Source: Mesorhizobium loti CJ3sym (GTDB lineage: Bacteria > Pseudomonadota > Alphaproteobacteria > Rhizobiales > Rhizobiaceae). From it: 64,000 nt of DNA. The position numbers were made by a program, and so were the translations under genes. The stretch covers positions 248,208 through 312,207 of the forward strand of contig NZ_AXAL01000006.1 of assembly GCF_000472785.1 (NCBI RefSeq). The letters run 5' to 3'. The notes below the pieces were generated by a model that saw only the letters and a list, made by a program, of their open reading frames with translations, made no database searches and was not told where the DNA came from. Shown piece by piece: positions 1 to 10,125 of the stretch (position 1 is the stretch's first letter; each line of letters opens with the position of its first letter).

Positions 1-1166
1 AACTGGCCGGTGCCTTTTTCGCCGTAGAGCGCGGTGACCACCACAACCGGGATGATGGCGAGGCCGCGCGTCAGAAGCCGGCGCGCCCAGTTGGGGATGC
101 GCAGGCGCAGGAACCCTTCCATGATGATCTGACCGGCCAGTGTCGCCGTCACCGTCGAGTTCAGGCCCGATGCCAGCAGCGCCACGGCGAACAGGATCGA
201 GGCGATGCCGAGGCCCAAGAGCGGCGACAAAAGCTCGAAGGCCTGGCCGATCTCGGCGACATCCTGGTGGCCGGTGTCGTGGAAGGCGACCGCCGCGACG
301 ATCAAGATGGCGGCATTGACGAACAGCGCCAGCATCAGGGCAATGGTGGAGTCCGTGGTTGCCCATTTGATGGCGTCACGCTTGCCCTTTTCGGTGCGTT
401 CATAGGCGCGGGTCTGCACGATCGAGGAGTGCAGATAGAGATTGTGCGGCATGACCGTGGCGCCGATGATGCCGATGGCGATGTAGAGCATTGCCGGGTT
501 GGTGACGATTTCGGACGACGGCACGAACATGGCGTGCAGGATCGTGCCGGCCGGCGGGGCGGCGACGAAGATCTGGATGGCAAAGCAGCTGAAGATGATG
601 ATCAGAAGCGCGATGACGAAGGCTTCGAGATAGCGGAACCCCTTGTTCATCAAGAGCAGCACGAGGAAGGCGTCGAGCGCGGTGAGCATGGCGCCGCCGA
701 TCAGCGGAATGCCGAACAGGAGCTGCAGGGCGATCGCGGTGCCGATGACTTCGGCGAGGTCGCAGGCGATGATGGCGAGCTCGCAGGCGATCCACAGCAC
801 GAAATTGACGGGACGGGGATAGTAGGCGCGGCAGGCCTGGGCGAGATCGCGGCCGGTGGCGATGCCGAGCCTGGCGGCGAGCGCCTGCAGCAGGATCGCC
901 ATCAGGTTGGACAGCATGATGATGAACAAAAGCGTGTAGCCGAACTGGGCGCCGCCGGCGAGGTCGGTCGCCCAGTTGCCCGGGTCCATATAGCCGACCG
1001 AAACCATGTAGCCTGGTCCCATGAAGGCGATCAGCCGACGGAACCAGACGCCCGAGCTCGGCACCGCGATGGTGGAATTGACTTCGCGCAGGCTGGGCTG
1101 GTCGTCCTCGTCCTGCCTGGCGAACCGCCATGAGGACCTGGGGGCTGAGGCTTCTGCTTCTGACAT
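1..1166 (-). CDS. mntH: Nramp-family Mn2+/H+ symporter, C-terminus cut by window edge
   Basis: Inner-membrane proton-coupled importer of manganese (and possibly iron). The translation reads in from the start at 1166 and is still open at base 1, so about 388 codons are present. The Nramp signature DPGNWATD lies near residue 60 and the second signature [10 protein letters not shown] near residue 225; both are metal-binding segments of transmembrane helices 1 and 6. The remainder is strongly hydrophobic. It is divergent from mntR, and a candidate MntR box lies 53 bases upstream, so Mn-dependent repression is expected. The C-terminal helices are not visible. Confidence 0.93.
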   Translation of the reverse strand, partial: MSEAEASAPRSSWRFARQDEDDQPSLREVNSTIAVPSSGVWFRRLIAFMGPGYMVSVGYMDPGNWATDLAGGAQFGYTLLFIIMLSNLMAILLQALAARLGIATGRDLAQACRAYYPRPVNFVLWIACELAIIACDLAEVIGTAIALQLLFGIPLIGGAMLTALDAFLVLLLMNKGFRYLEAFVIALLIIIFSCFAIQIFVAAPPAGTILHAMFVPSSEIVTNPAMLYIAIGIIGATVMPHNLYLHSSIVQTRAYERTEKGKRDAIKWATTDSTIALMLALFVNAAILIVAAVAFHDTGHQDVAEIGQAFELLSPLLGLGIASILFAVALLASGLNSTVTATLAGQIIMEGFLRLRIPNWARRLLTRGLAIIPVVVVTALYGEKGTGQ

Positions 1167-1218
1167 GGAAACGCTTTCCGAGACTTCTGCTGGATATCGA
1201 CAAGCTATGCCACGGCTC

Positions 1219-1242
1219 AACATTATGCAATAGGCTATATTT
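1219..1242. promoter_or_regulatory. Candidate MntR-binding box in the mntH promoter
   Basis: Imperfect dyad with left half AACATTATGC and right half GGCTATATTT. The right half resembles the AGGCTATGTTT arm of the enterobacterial MntR box (from memory of that consensus). It sits 53 bases upstream of the mntH start, in the intergenic region shared with mntR. The assignment is an inference from position and resemblance. Confidence 0.5.
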
Positions 1243-1400
1243 CATTGTCGGTGCTTTTTATCTGGCGTGCGGCGGCGGGTGCGAAAGGGGGAATCGGAAA
1301 CGCCGGTTGTGCCTGTGGGGGAATGCAAATAAACGGCCTGAAGAATCAGAGCCCGTGCTATAAAAGCAGCGATGGCTAAACTGCCGAGGAGGAGCGCGCA

Positions 1401-1853
1401 TTGGCGCTGAAGAACAGACCGCTCCCGCGCGAACCACTGCCCGACGCCGATGTCCATTCGGAAGGCTTCCGGCAGCAGCGCCAAGCGCGCCGCAGCGCGC
1501 TGGTCGAGGATTATGTCGAGCTGATCGCCGATCTGATCGAGGACGGCAATGAGGCACGTCAGGTCGATATCGCCGCACGGCTCGGCGTCGCCCAGCCGAC
1601 GGTGGCCAAGATGCTGACCAGGCTGTGCGCCGACGGGCTCGTTTCCAGAAAACCCTATCGCGGCGTGTTCCTGACCGATGCCGGCCGCAAGGTGGCGGAG
1701 GAAAGCCGCATCCGCCACCAGACGGTGGAAGCCTTCTTGCGCTCGCTCGGCGTCAGTGCCGAGACGGCGCGCGTCGATGCCGAGGGCATCGAGCACCACG
1801 TCAGCGCCGAGACGCTGGAGGCGTTCCGCAAGGCGATGACGGCGCCGCGCTGA
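1401..1853 (+). CDS. mntR: Manganese-responsive DtxR-family repressor MntR
   Basis: Cytoplasmic Mn2+-sensing repressor of 150 residues. It has an N-terminal winged helix ([21 protein letters not shown], split here around residues 54-74) followed by the dimerisation/metal domain. The RHQTVEAFL and AEGIEHHVS segments near residues 108-134 carry the His/Glu ligands typical of MntR. The start is a TTG at 1401 with the ribosome site GAGGAGGAG ending 7-8 bases upstream. It is divergent from mntH, its expected target. The SH3-like third domain of DtxR/IdeR is absent, as in MntR. Confidence 0.9.
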   Translation: MALKNRPLPREPLPDADVHSEGFRQQRQARRSALVEDYVELIADLIEDGNEARQVDIAARLGVAQPTVAKMLTRLCADGLVSRKPYRGVFLTDAGRKVAEESRIRHQTVEAFLRSLGVSAETARVDAEGIEHHVSAETLEAFRKAMTAPR

Positions 1854-1948
1854 GCTGGCGAGTTTCCTGACCGACGAGCCATCGGAACCGCCTGATGTTA
1901 CGCACGTTGCTTCTGACATCGCGCGATATCGCGCGCAGGGAGGAAGCA

Positions 1949-2137
1949 ATGGGCATCGAAAAGGCACCGACCGCGAAGGGCAAGCAGGCCGCCAAGGGGT
2001 TGCAGCAGGCAGCGGCCAAGGACGAGCGCAAGACCGAGGCCGAGACGGGTCATCCCCTGAAGAAGGGTGCCGCCCGTTTCGAGGAGCGCTCGAAAAGCTC
2101 CGACGGCAAGAGCGCCGGCGCCAAGCAGAAAGACTGA
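1949..2137 (+). CDS. Small Lys/Ala-rich hypothetical protein
   Basis: 62-residue protein, rich in Lys, Ala and Glu, with no hydrophobic segment and probably largely disordered. The start at 1949 is chosen because AGGGAGGA lies 6-8 bases upstream; an in-frame upstream start at 1895 has no ribosome site. It follows mntR by 95 bases on the same strand. No family is recognised. Its high charge would be compatible with a small nucleic-acid- or stress-associated protein, but nothing in the sequence proves this. Confidence 0.6.
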   Translation: MGIEKAPTAKGKQAAKGLQQAAAKDERKTEAETGHPLKKGAARFEERSKSSDGKSAGAKQKD

Positions 2138-2209
2138 GGCCTCGCGGACGTCAGCGGCTGTCGGCTAATCGTTTGCCCGAATGCGCCTGGACGCTGCAAT
2201 CAAGCGTGT

Positions 2210-4285
2210 TCACTCACGGACATCCTGCACCCAGCTTCTGGGGTGGCCGTCGACGCGGAACTGGAAGATGAAATAGGGCGGGATGCAGGTGCCTTCGCCG
2301 GGCTTTGCCTCTGGCAGATCGTCATAGCCGGCGGTACAGATATAGTCCTCGCGGCAGGGATGCGCCTTGTCGCAGGCGCGCAGGCCGGCGGTCTTGGTGA
2401 ATTCCTTGGTGCAGAATTTGTGGTCCTTGCCCGAGGCGATGCAATCGTTGAAGCCGGTCTTGGCCAGCCTGCCGCAACTCGCCTCGTCGGGAAGCTTGTC
2501 GCAGGTCGCCTTGCGCAGCATGCCGCCGGGAAAGCCGCCGGTCTTCTGTTCGGGGTTGTCGTAGCGCTGGCGCGCCGCACCATAGCCGGCAAGCTTGACC
2601 ACCGGTTTCTTGTCACGTGCAGGGTCGATGGCGCAGGCCTTGGCAGTTGCCGGCGACAGGCGGCAATATTGGTCATTGCCCCATGTCGACATCTTGATCT
2701 CGCCGAACTCCACGGGGTCGCCGACCGCCGTTCCCTTCTCGCTGACGCAGGTGCCGAAGCCTGGATGGATGGCGCTTTCGTGAACGCCGGCGCAGCGCAG
2801 GCCAGAGCCGCAGGTCCAGTCCTTGAAGCTTGCGTCGTCGCCACGATAGCAGATCGAGCCCCAGCCATTGTAGAGGTCGGTGCCCTTGAGCGCCTCGACG
2901 TATTTCTGGTCCGGACGGGCGGCGAAACCCCTGGTGAAATCCGGATGGCCGCCGGCGGCGAACTGCTCGACGATGGCGCGGCGGCGCGGCAGGTCGGCGA
3001 AGAAGACGGCCGAGCCCGGCACGAAGACGGCGTTGCGGCGCGGCTCGCTGGCCGGGTCGGCGCCGGTGTAGTGGAAGCCGGCAATGCCATGCGTCTGGTG
3101 GCAGCCTGTGCAGGTCATTTCGTTCAGCCGCAGATCAAAGCCGGCGACCGACTTGATGGTGGCGAGCGTGTTGCCCTTGGCGACATAATCCTTCAGCGCC
3201 TTGTCGATATCGGCGTCGTCGACCAGCCCATAGACGATGTTGTTCTGCGAACGGCTCAAGCCGCCCGGTGCGACCGAGACGGCGCTTTTGGCCAGGAATT
3301 TCTCGTCGATGATCAGCCGGCCATGGTCGAGGTCATAGATGTTGCGGTCAGTGAGCAGCCATTTGGCGAAAGCCGGCTTGTCGGCCAGCACCGTTGGCCG
3401 GTCGATCTGGTTTTCCATCTTCGATTCATAAAAGCTCGACGTCGCCGGATCCCATTTGAAGATCTTCAGCAGGTATTCGGCATGGCCGCCGAAATCGCGC
3501 CGTGTCGAGGCCGACAGCCTGAGCACCTGCATGTTGAGTTCGAGCCGCATGATCTGCGAAGAATTCAGCATCGCGCCGGACAGCGGCCCTTCGTCGGAAC
3601 GCAGCCATGCCGCAAGCTGTTCGGGGGGCAGGTCGTTCTGGCCGGCGGCCAGCCAGCGCTGGGCGATGTCGGCGCAGGATGCGTCGGTGGCGCTTGGCAA
3701 ATCCTTCGACGCGCGGGCCTGCGCCTTTCCAGGCTTGGCGTTGAACACCAGGCTCATGGTAAGCGGCAGGCGCGAGGAAATACGCTGCGCCACTTCGCCC
3801 TTGGCCGGCTTTTCCGCGACCGAATAGTGGAAGCGGTAGATCAGCCGGATCTCGCCGCATTCGGTGTGGCCGAGATAGCCGCGATCCATGCGGTTGACGA
3901 CACCGGTCAGGTCAAGCGTCGAGCCGTCGTCGTCGATATATTTCGGGTTGAACGTCTGGCTGGTGTCCTTCGATCTGGCCATGGCGGCGACGTAAGGGTC
4001 GGGGCTGCTCTTTGGCTCGTCTGATATTTCCTGCTTGACCGTGTCGCGCACCGTGGCCAGCGCCGGCACCGAAAACAGCCCGCGATTGTCGACGTCGCGG
4101 GTGAGGCCGAGCGCGGGGCCGAGCAGCCGGCTGATCGACAGGCCGCCGCGCTCCAGGGCTTGCAAGGTGGCCGGATCGGTGACGGCAACGCTGGAATCGA
4201 GCGTCACCGCGCCGGCGCTTGCTAGACCAAGGCTAAGCAGCGCCGCGAGCAGCGACAGGAATTGACCGACCGTCTTCAGCCTCAT
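2210..4285 (-). CDS. Large secreted protein with a single c-type haem motif, function unknown
   Basis: 691 residues with a Sec signal peptide (roughly residues 1-26, ending ASAGA-V). A single CxxCH motif (CTGCHQTHG, C392-H396) would attach one haem in the periplasm. The N-terminal half carries a conserved-looking stretch around TECGEIRLIYRFHY. The last 250 residues hold many cysteines, suggesting disulfides or an extra metal site. The gene stands alone, with 79 bases to the mapped end of the previous gene and a 184-base gap to the divergent metallopeptidase gene. I recognise no named family; an exported cytochrome-like or peroxidase-associated role is only a possibility. Confidence 0.8.
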   Translation of the reverse strand: MRLKTVGQFLSLLAALLSLGLASAGAVTLDSSVAVTDPATLQALERGGLSISRLLGPALGLTRDVDNRGLFSVPALATVRDTVKQEISDEPKSSPDPYVAAMARSKDTSQTFNPKYIDDDGSTLDLTGVVNRMDRGYLGHTECGEIRLIYRFHYSVAEKPAKGEVAQRISSRLPLTMSLVFNAKPGKAQARASKDLPSATDASCADIAQRWLAAGQNDLPPEQLAAWLRSDEGPLSGAMLNSSQIMRLELNMQVLRLSASTRRDFGGHAEYLLKIFKWDPATSSFYESKMENQIDRPTVLADKPAFAKWLLTDRNIYDLDHGRLIIDEKFLAKSAVSVAPGGLSRSQNNIVYGLVDDADIDKALKDYVAKGNTLATIKSVAGFDLRLNEMTCTGCHQTHGIAGFHYTGADPASEPRRNAVFVPGSAVFFADLPRRRAIVEQFAAGGHPDFTRGFAARPDQKYVEALKGTDLYNGWGSICYRGDDASFKDWTCGSGLRCAGVHESAIHPGFGTCVSEKGTAVGDPVEFGEIKMSTWGNDQYCRLSPATAKACAIDPARDKKPVVKLAGYGAARQRYDNPEQKTGGFPGGMLRKATCDKLPDEASCGRLAKTGFNDCIASGKDHKFCTKEFTKTAGLRACDKAHPCREDYICTAGYDDLPEAKPGEGTCIPPYFIFQFRVDGHPRSWVQDVRE

Positions 4286-4469
4286 GCCCCTTTGTTTGCG
4301 GCGATGCTACAGGCCTTCGCCGGGATCGGCCAGTGCGCTGGAGCCATCATGCCGGCGTCGGCCCGGTGACGAAAAATGCTGTGACTTGGCGCAACCATTG
4401 GGATAATTGTTTGTTGGGTTGAGCCGGCATGCCGGAGCAACGAGGAAGTTTGCAGCGCGAGGAGTTGCC

Positions 4470-5393
4470 ATGCTCTGGAGAGGCCGTCGTCAGAGTGACA
4501 ATATCGAGGACGACCGCAGCGATAGCGGCGGCGGCGGGATCGGTGGTGGCGGTGGCGGCTTCCAACTGCCCATCGGCGGGCGGACCGGTGGCGGCGGCAG
4601 CATCCTCCTCGTCATTCTGGTGGTGATCGCCGGATGGTACTTCGGCTTCGATCCTTCTGCGATCCTGGGCGGCGGCGATGGCAGCCTGCTGCCGGGCGGT
4701 GGCGGCCAGGTCACTGACAACAGCGGCGGTCAGAACAGCGGCGCAGCACCCGCCAATGACGAGATGAAGCAGTTCGTGGCCACCGTGCTGGCCGAGACCG
4801 AAGATACCTGGACCGGCATCTTCAAGTCGCAAGGCCTGACCTATGAGAACCCGAAGTTGGTGCTGTTCAGTGGGCAAATCCGCTCTGCATGCGGCTCTGC
4901 CTCCTCGTCGGCGGGGCCTTTCTATTGTCCTGGCGACCACAAGGTCTATCTCGACATGACCTTCTTCCAGCAGCTCGACCAGCAATTCGGTGCGTCGGGA
5001 GAGTTCGCGCGGGCCTATGTCATCGCGCATGAAGTTGGCCACCATGTCCAGAACCTGTTGGGCACCATGGCGAAGTTTGATCAGGCGCGGCAAGGCGCGA
5101 GCGAGGCCGACGCCAACCAGATGTCGGTGCGCATCGAGCTGCAAGCGGACTGCTTCGCCGGCGTGTGGGCGCATTTCACCGCGCAGAAGGGCATATTGGA
5201 GCAGGGCGACATCGAAAGCGCACTGAACGCCGCCAAGCAGATCGGCGACGACACGCTGCAGAAGAAGATGCAGGGCTATGTCGTGCCTGAAAGCTTCAAC
5301 CATGGCACCTCGCAGCAGCGGCAGACCTGGCTGGCGCGCGGCTACAAGAGCGGCAAGCTGTCGGATTGCGACACGCTGACTGGGCCGCTTTAA
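4470..5393 (+). CDS. YpfJ-family neutral zinc metallopeptidase (membrane anchored)
   Basis: 307-residue putative zinc protease. Residues 1-43 are charged then Gly-rich. One transmembrane helix (about 44-60) anchors a periplasmic catalytic domain. The zinc site is HEVGHH with H187, E188 and H191, and a downstream ELQADCFAG segment supplies the usual third ligand region of the family. The start at 4470 (MLWRGRRQ) follows the GAGGAG ribosome site; the open frame reaches back to 4407 without one. Substrate and partners are unknown for this family. Confidence 0.85.
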   Translation: MLWRGRRQSDNIEDDRSDSGGGGIGGGGGGFQLPIGGRTGGGGSILLVILVVIAGWYFGFDPSAILGGGDGSLLPGGGGQVTDNSGGQNSGAAPANDEMKQFVATVLAETEDTWTGIFKSQGLTYENPKLVLFSGQIRSACGSASSSAGPFYCPGDHKVYLDMTFFQQLDQQFGASGEFARAYVIAHEVGHHVQNLLGTMAKFDQARQGASEADANQMSVRIELQADCFAGVWAHFTAQKGILEQGDIESALNAAKQIGDDTLQKKMQGYVVPESFNHGTSQQRQTWLARGYKSGKLSDCDTLTGPL

Positions 5394-5546
5394 GCACTCG
5401 ACTCACGGCAATTCCCTGGTGGCGAAGGCGTCGTCAGGGAATGTCAGGATCGAACATTGTCGCCTGTTCCCGCATTGTTCCTTTCTTCCGGCTCGCCTAT
5501 AAGGTGCGTTCGCCTGCGCCAGGGCTGCTGAGGAGCTTGACCCGTC

Positions 5547-6809
5547 ATGATCGACCCCAAAACCGCCAGGCGGGGCCTTGCGCTGGTTTTCACCACGCTG
5601 CTGCTCGACATTATCGGCTTCGGCATGATCATGCCGGTGTTGCCGGCCTATCTCAGGGAATTGACCGGCGTCAGCATCAGTGGTGCGGCGATCGAAGGCG
5701 GCTGGCTGTTCTTCGTCTATGCGGCCATGCAGTTCTTCTTCGCGCCGATCATGGGCGGTTTGAGCGACCGGTTCGGACGGCGGCCGATCCTGCTCGCCTC
5801 GGTGCTGACCTTTTCGATCGACAACCTGATCTGCGCCATCGCCTGGTCCTATCCGATGCTGTTTATCGGGCGTGTGCTGGCCGGCATTTCGGGCGCCAGC
5901 TATTCGACGACATCGGCCTTTATCGCCGACATCTCGAATGACGAGAACCGGGCGAAGAATTTCGGCCTGCTCGGCATTGCCTTCGGCGTCGGCTTCGTCA
6001 TCGGCCCCGTGCTGGGCGGATTGCTCGGCACGTTCGGACCGCGCGTTCCGTTCTACTTCGCCGCCGGGCTCGCCTTCGTGAATTTCCTGATCGCGATGTT
6101 CTTGCTGCCCGAAACGCTCGATGAAAAGCACCGTCGCCGCTTCGAGTGGAAACGCGCCAATCCCGTCGGCACGCTTCTGCAGATGCGCCAGTACGAGGGC
6201 ATTGGCTGGATCGGGCTGGTCTTTTTCCTGGTGACGCTAGGCCACATGATGTACCCGGCGGTGTGGTCGTTCGTCTCCAGCTATCGCTATGGCTGGAGCC
6301 AGCAGCAGATAGGTCTTTCGCTCGGTGCCTTCGGGCTGTGCGGCGCGATCATCATGGGCACGGTGCTGCCGCGCGTGATCCTGAGACTCGGCGAGTGGCG
6401 GACAGCGGTCATCGGCCTGACCTTCACGGCGGCCAGCGCGTTCGGCTATGCCTTCGCGTCGCAAGGCTGGATGGTCTATGCGGTGATCGTCTTCGGTTGT
6501 CTCGAAGCTCTGGCCGATCCGCCGCTGAGGAGCCTCGCCGCTGCCAAGGTGCCGCCTTCGGCACAGGGCGAATTGCAAGGTGCGATGACGTCGATCTTCT
6601 CGATCACCTCCATCATCACGCCGCTGCTCTATACCGGGATCTTTTCGTGGTTCACCGGGCCAAGTGCGCCGGTGACCTTCGGCGGCGCGCCCTATCTGGT
6701 AGGCGCGTGTTTCCTGGTGCTGGCGGTCATCGTCTTCGTCACCAAGGTGGCGCGGCCGGCAGCGGTCAGGGCCGTGAGCACCGTTGCGGAAGATGGAGCG
6801 CGGATATGA
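5547..6809 (+). CDS. MFS exporter of the TetA/TCR type
   Basis: 420-residue inner-membrane major facilitator with 12 expected helices. The N-terminal motif [19 protein letters not shown] and the loop-2 motif [14 protein letters not shown] (near residue 75) match the tetracycline-resistance/DHA1 exporter group. Its stop overlaps the start of the next gene by four bases (ATGA at 6806-6809), so the two are translationally coupled. Substrate cannot be read from sequence; many chromosomal homologues are not linked to antibiotic resistance. Confidence 0.85.
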   Translation: MIDPKTARRGLALVFTTLLLDIIGFGMIMPVLPAYLRELTGVSISGAAIEGGWLFFVYAAMQFFFAPIMGGLSDRFGRRPILLASVLTFSIDNLICAIAWSYPMLFIGRVLAGISGASYSTTSAFIADISNDENRAKNFGLLGIAFGVGFVIGPVLGGLLGTFGPRVPFYFAAGLAFVNFLIAMFLLPETLDEKHRRRFEWKRANPVGTLLQMRQYEGIGWIGLVFFLVTLGHMMYPAVWSFVSSYRYGWSQQQIGLSLGAFGLCGAIIMGTVLPRVILRLGEWRTAVIGLTFTAASAFGYAFASQGWMVYAVIVFGCLEALADPPLRSLAAAKVPPSAQGELQGAMTSIFSITSIITPLLYTGIFSWFTGPSAPVTFGGAPYLVGACFLVLAVIVFVTKVARPAAVRAVSTVAEDGARI

Positions 6810-7726
6810 GCCATGACAGCCGCATTGCGCTGACCAAAGACGGGGTGTCGCTGTCGCGGCTGGTCTTCGGTGCGTGGCGCCTGCTCGACGGCGGCGCCCG
6901 TCCGGATGCCGATCAAGTTGCCCGGCTGATCGGCAGCGCTGTCGATCTCGGCCTGACCAGCTTCGACCATGCCGACATCTATGGGAATTACGAAGTCGAG
7001 GCGGCCTTCGGTGCCGGGCTGTCGCGCTGGAAAGGCAAGCGCGAAGACATCGAGCTGATCTCGAAATGCGACATCATGCTGGCCTCGGCCAACCGGCCGC
7101 AAAACCGGCTGAAGCACTATGACACCAGTGGCGCTCATATCTTGGCTTCGGTCGACCGCTCACTGGCCAATCTCCACACGGATTATCTCGACCTGTTGCT
7201 GCTGCACCGGCCGGATCCGTTGATGGACGCCGACGAGACGGCGGCGGCATTGGCCGGGCTGGTCAAGGCGGGCAAGGCGAGGGCGGTCGGCGTTTCCAAT
7301 TTCACGCCGTCGCAGTTCGATCTCCTGGCGTCGCGGCTGCCGTTTGCGCTCGCCACCAACCAGATCGAGATGTCGGTGCTGAAGACGTCCGCATTGACCG
7401 ACGGCAGCCTCGACCATGCGCAGCGTCTGGCCTATCCACCAATGATCTGGTCGCCGCTCGGCGGCGGCTCGCTGTTCACCGGCAAGGAGGCGCGCGAAGC
7501 AAGGGTGCGGGCGGCGCTCGCCGCGGTGGCCGCCGAAATCGGTGCCGGCGATCTCGCCACCGTCGCCATCGCCTGGCTGCTGCGTCATCCTGCCAGGCCG
7601 GTGCCGGTGCTGGGGTCGATGAAGCCGGAACGGCTGGTGGCCATGGCCAAGGCGCTGGAAATCAACCTCGACCGCCAGCAATGGTTTGCCGTACTGGAGG
7701 CTAGCGAAGGCCGGCCTGTGGCCTAA
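6806..7726 (+). CDS. Aldo/keto reductase (YdhF-like)
   Basis: 306-residue cytosolic NADPH-dependent oxidoreductase with a TIM barrel. The family tetrad is visible as Asp and Tyr in the DHADIYGNYE segment, Lys in ELISKCDI and His in LLLLHRPDPL. The C-terminal VLGSMKPERL segment is the cofactor-binding loop. It overlaps the MFS gene by ATGA, which suggests the enzyme modifies a compound that the transporter exports, or the reverse; this is inference. Confidence 0.87.
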   Translation: MSHDSRIALTKDGVSLSRLVFGAWRLLDGGARPDADQVARLIGSAVDLGLTSFDHADIYGNYEVEAAFGAGLSRWKGKREDIELISKCDIMLASANRPQNRLKHYDTSGAHILASVDRSLANLHTDYLDLLLLHRPDPLMDADETAAALAGLVKAGKARAVGVSNFTPSQFDLLASRLPFALATNQIEMSVLKTSALTDGSLDHAQRLAYPPMIWSPLGGGSLFTGKEAREARVRAALAAVAAEIGAGDLATVAIAWLLRHPARPVPVLGSMKPERLVAMAKALEINLDRQQWFAVLEASEGRPVA

Positions 7727-7728
7727 GG

Positions 7729-8934
7729 TCAGGCCCGCTCGGCCAGCAATTCCTCGCCGCGCTTTTCGCGGATCAAATTGATGAAGCGGCGGAACAGATA
7801 GTGCGAGTCCTGCGGGCCTGGCGAGGCTTCGGGATGGTGCTGGACCGAGAACACCGGGCGGCCGGTGAGCGCGATGCCGCAATTCGAACCGTCGAACAGC
7901 GAGACATGGGTTTCCTCGACACCTTCGGGTAGCGAGTCGGCATCGACGGCAAAACCGTGGTTCATCGAGACGATCTCGACCTTGCCGGTGGTGTGGTCCT
8001 TGACCGGATGGTTGGCGCCATGATGGCCCTGATGCATCTTGGCCGTCCTGCCGCCCAGCGCCAGCGCCAGCATCTGGTGGCCGAGGCAGATGCCGAACAC
8101 CGGAATGTCGGTCTTGAGCAAATCCTGGATGACCGGCACGGCGTAGACGCCGGTGGCTTCCGGATCGCCGGGGCCGTTGGAGAGAAAGATGCCGTCGGGC
8201 TGCATGGCGAGGATCTCTTCGGAACCGGTGCTGGCTGGCACCACGGTGACCTTGGCGCCAAGGCCGGCAAGCAGGCGCAAGATGTTGCGCTTGACGCCGT
8301 AGTCTATTGCCACGACATGCATAGAGGGCTCGGCCTGTTCGCCAAAGCCCTCGTTCCACACCCAGGGCGTCTCGCGCCAGACCGAGGACTGGCCCGACGT
8401 AACCTCCTTGGCGAGATCAAGCCCGATCAGGCCCGACCAGGCAGCGGCACGCTGCTTCAAATCGTCGAGGTCGAAGACGCCGTCGGGCGCATGCGCTATG
8501 ACGGCGTTGGGCATGCCTTTTTCGCGGATCAGCGCGGTGAGCGCGCGCGTGTCGATGCCCGAGAGTGCTACGATGCCGCGCTTCTTCAGCCACTCGTCGA
8601 GACCCCCGTCGGCGCGGTAGTTGGACGGGTTGGTGACATCAGCTTTGAACACGGCGCCGACAGCGCCGGCGCGTGCGGCCGGGTTGAGGTCTTCGATGTC
8701 CTCGCCATTGGTGCCGATGTTGCCGATGTGCGGGAAGGTGAAGGTGACGATCTGGCCGGCATAGGAGGGGTCGGTGAGGATTTCCTGGTAGCCGGTGAGC
8801 GCGGTGTTGAAGCAGACTTCGGCAACTGCTGAACCGGTGGCGCCCAGGCCGCGACCTTCGATGACGGTGCCGTCGGCCAGCACCAGCAGGGCGGTCGGCT
8901 TTTCGGTTGCCCAGGCGGGCGTCATCTCGGCCAT
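7729..8934 (-). CDS. carA: Carbamoyl-phosphate synthase small (glutaminase) subunit
   Basis: 401 residues. Hydrolyses glutamine and passes ammonia to CarB for carbamoyl phosphate, feeding arginine and pyrimidine synthesis. The N-terminal domain carries EVCFNTALTGYQEILTDPSY. The C-terminal class I amidotransferase domain has the nucleophile in FGICLGHQ and the His/Glu pair in HHPEASPG. The start follows AGGAGTGCCGC. carB is not in the window. Divergent from the yqeY-like gene, with 272 bases between them. Confidence 0.96.
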   Translation of the reverse strand: MAEMTPAWATEKPTALLVLADGTVIEGRGLGATGSAVAEVCFNTALTGYQEILTDPSYAGQIVTFTFPHIGNIGTNGEDIEDLNPAARAGAVGAVFKADVTNPSNYRADGGLDEWLKKRGIVALSGIDTRALTALIREKGMPNAVIAHAPDGVFDLDDLKQRAAAWSGLIGLDLAKEVTSGQSSVWRETPWVWNEGFGEQAEPSMHVVAIDYGVKRNILRLLAGLGAKVTVVPASTGSEEILAMQPDGIFLSNGPGDPEATGVYAVPVIQDLLKTDIPVFGICLGHQMLALALGGRTAKMHQGHHGANHPVKDHTTGKVEIVSMNHGFAVDADSLPEGVEETHVSLFDGSNCGIALTGRPVFSVQHHPEASPGPQDSHYLFRRFINLIREKRGEELLAERA

Positions 8935-9206
8935 GCGGCACTCCTATCAGGCCGCGTGCTGCAGTTGGCCCGTTGGCCATCGGCGCGGCAAATGGCGCGA
9001 AGCGGCGAATTCGCGGCTCCCACGCAGTCAAGCTTCAGTTCATGCAAGGCTGAGTACATAGGGGAAGGCGGCAGAGTGGTCAATGATCACGCGAAATGCG
9101 GTCATGATTTATTTCATCAAGCAATATCATAGGCTTGCGTCACAATATCAGGGTTTGCGTTGGCTTGGCCCCGGCGCTATTGTCCGCGCCGACCGAAGGA
9201 GAAAGC

Positions 9207-9659
9207 ATGATGCGCGCGAAAATCGCCGAATCCCTGAAGAGCGCGATGAAGGCGCAGGACAAGCACCGGCTGCCGACATTGCGGCTGATCCAGGCCGCCA
9301 TTCATGATCGCGACATCGCCAATCGCGGTTCGGCCAAGGACCCCGCCAGCGTCGAGGAGATCCTGCAGATCCTGGCCAAGATGGTGAAGCAGCGCGAGGA
9401 ATCGGCCAAGGCCTTCGAAGACGGCAAGCGCCCGGAACTGGCGGCGCAGGAACGCGGCGAGATGGAGATTATCCGCGGCTTCCTGCCGACGCAGTTGGAC
9501 GATGGGGCCATCACTGCCGCAGCGCGCGAGGCGATCGCCGAAACCGGTGCCGCCAGCCAGAAGGACATGGGCAAGGTGATTGCCGCGCTGAAGCAGAAAT
9601 ATGCCGGGCAGATGGATTTCGGCAAGGCAAGCGGCATCGTCAAGGGATTGTTGCAGTAG
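9207..9659 (+). CDS. GatB/YqeY domain protein
   Basis: 150-residue cytosolic protein with the YqeY fold, related to the tRNA-binding tail of the amidotransferase subunit GatB. The motifs TLRLIQAAIHDRDI, EMEIIRGFLPTQL and QKDMGKVIAALK are typical of the family. ATG 9207 follows GAAGGAG; a second ATG at 9210 is possible. The precise role of free-standing YqeY proteins is not settled. In many alphaproteobacteria this gene lies near carA, dnaG and rpoD; here dnaG begins 13.4 kb away. Confidence 0.88.
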   Translation: MMRAKIAESLKSAMKAQDKHRLPTLRLIQAAIHDRDIANRGSAKDPASVEEILQILAKMVKQREESAKAFEDGKRPELAAQERGEMEIIRGFLPTQLDDGAITAAAREAIAETGAASQKDMGKVIAALKQKYAGQMDFGKASGIVKGLLQ

Positions 9660-9688
9660 GCGCTTTCGCCACGACTGTAGTGATGATC

Positions 9689-9729
9689 AGAAGTCTGACT
9701 CCAAACCGGAATCCGCAGAAGCCTGACTC
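9689..9729. repeat. Short imperfect direct repeat
   Basis: CAGAAGTCTGACTC (9689-9702) recurs as CAGAAGCCTGACTC (9716-9729), one mismatch, 27 bases apart, in the non-coding stretch after the yqeY-like gene. No function is evident; it may mark an old insertion or deletion. Confidence 0.4.
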
Positions 9730-9900
9730 ATTGGCTTAATGTCAGAGCAGGGCACTGCTTCCACGCTGGATGTGGACGCAGTGCTGTGGCAAGGCATTGG
9801 ATGCCGCCCTCTGGCTGTCATTCAAATTCGACCGTCATTGTTGACGGGACTTCAGCCATTCCCAGCTATAGGATGTTGCTCCAAAGTCGGCGGGATCGAG

Positions 9901-10125
9901 ATGAAAATACTTGGTCGTGAAATGTATAGGCCGCCCCTTCGACCGGGGGACATCGGCGGCATTCTGCTCGTGTCCGCTCTCCTGTTGATAATCGTCATTT
10001 TCAATTTGTTGAACTTGTCTCCCATACACTGGCGGGAGAACTTTGGCTTTGGACCGGGTTGGGATTGCGTGCAGCCCGGAAGTGGCGACCCTGTATGCAT
10101 CAAACGTCCAACCGCGAAACCATAG
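9901..10125 (+). CDS. Small single-helix membrane protein, possibly truncated by an amber codon
   Basis: 74 residues with one transmembrane helix (about 19-36, GGILLVSALLLIIVIFNLL) and a short C-terminal region with two cysteines. The frame stops at TAG 10123-10125, but it stays open in the same phase to 10302. The continuation includes a hydrophobic stretch (ALGGFLAGCGVASMLCYFG). This suggests either a larger two-helix protein cut by a nonsense mutation, or a short protein followed by a relic. No family is recognised. A weak GGGATCGAG precedes the ATG. Confidence 0.5.
   Translation: MKILGREMYRPPLRPGDIGGILLVSALLLIIVIFNLLNLSPIHWRENFGFGPGWDCVQPGSGDPVCIKRPTAKP

Noticed and set aside
2243..4024. 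593-codon open frame on the plus strand opposite the secreted haem-motif protein
   Set aside because: It is the antisense shadow of the real gene in GC-rich DNA: no ribosome site, no recognisable domain, and the minus-strand frame has a signal peptide and haem motif.
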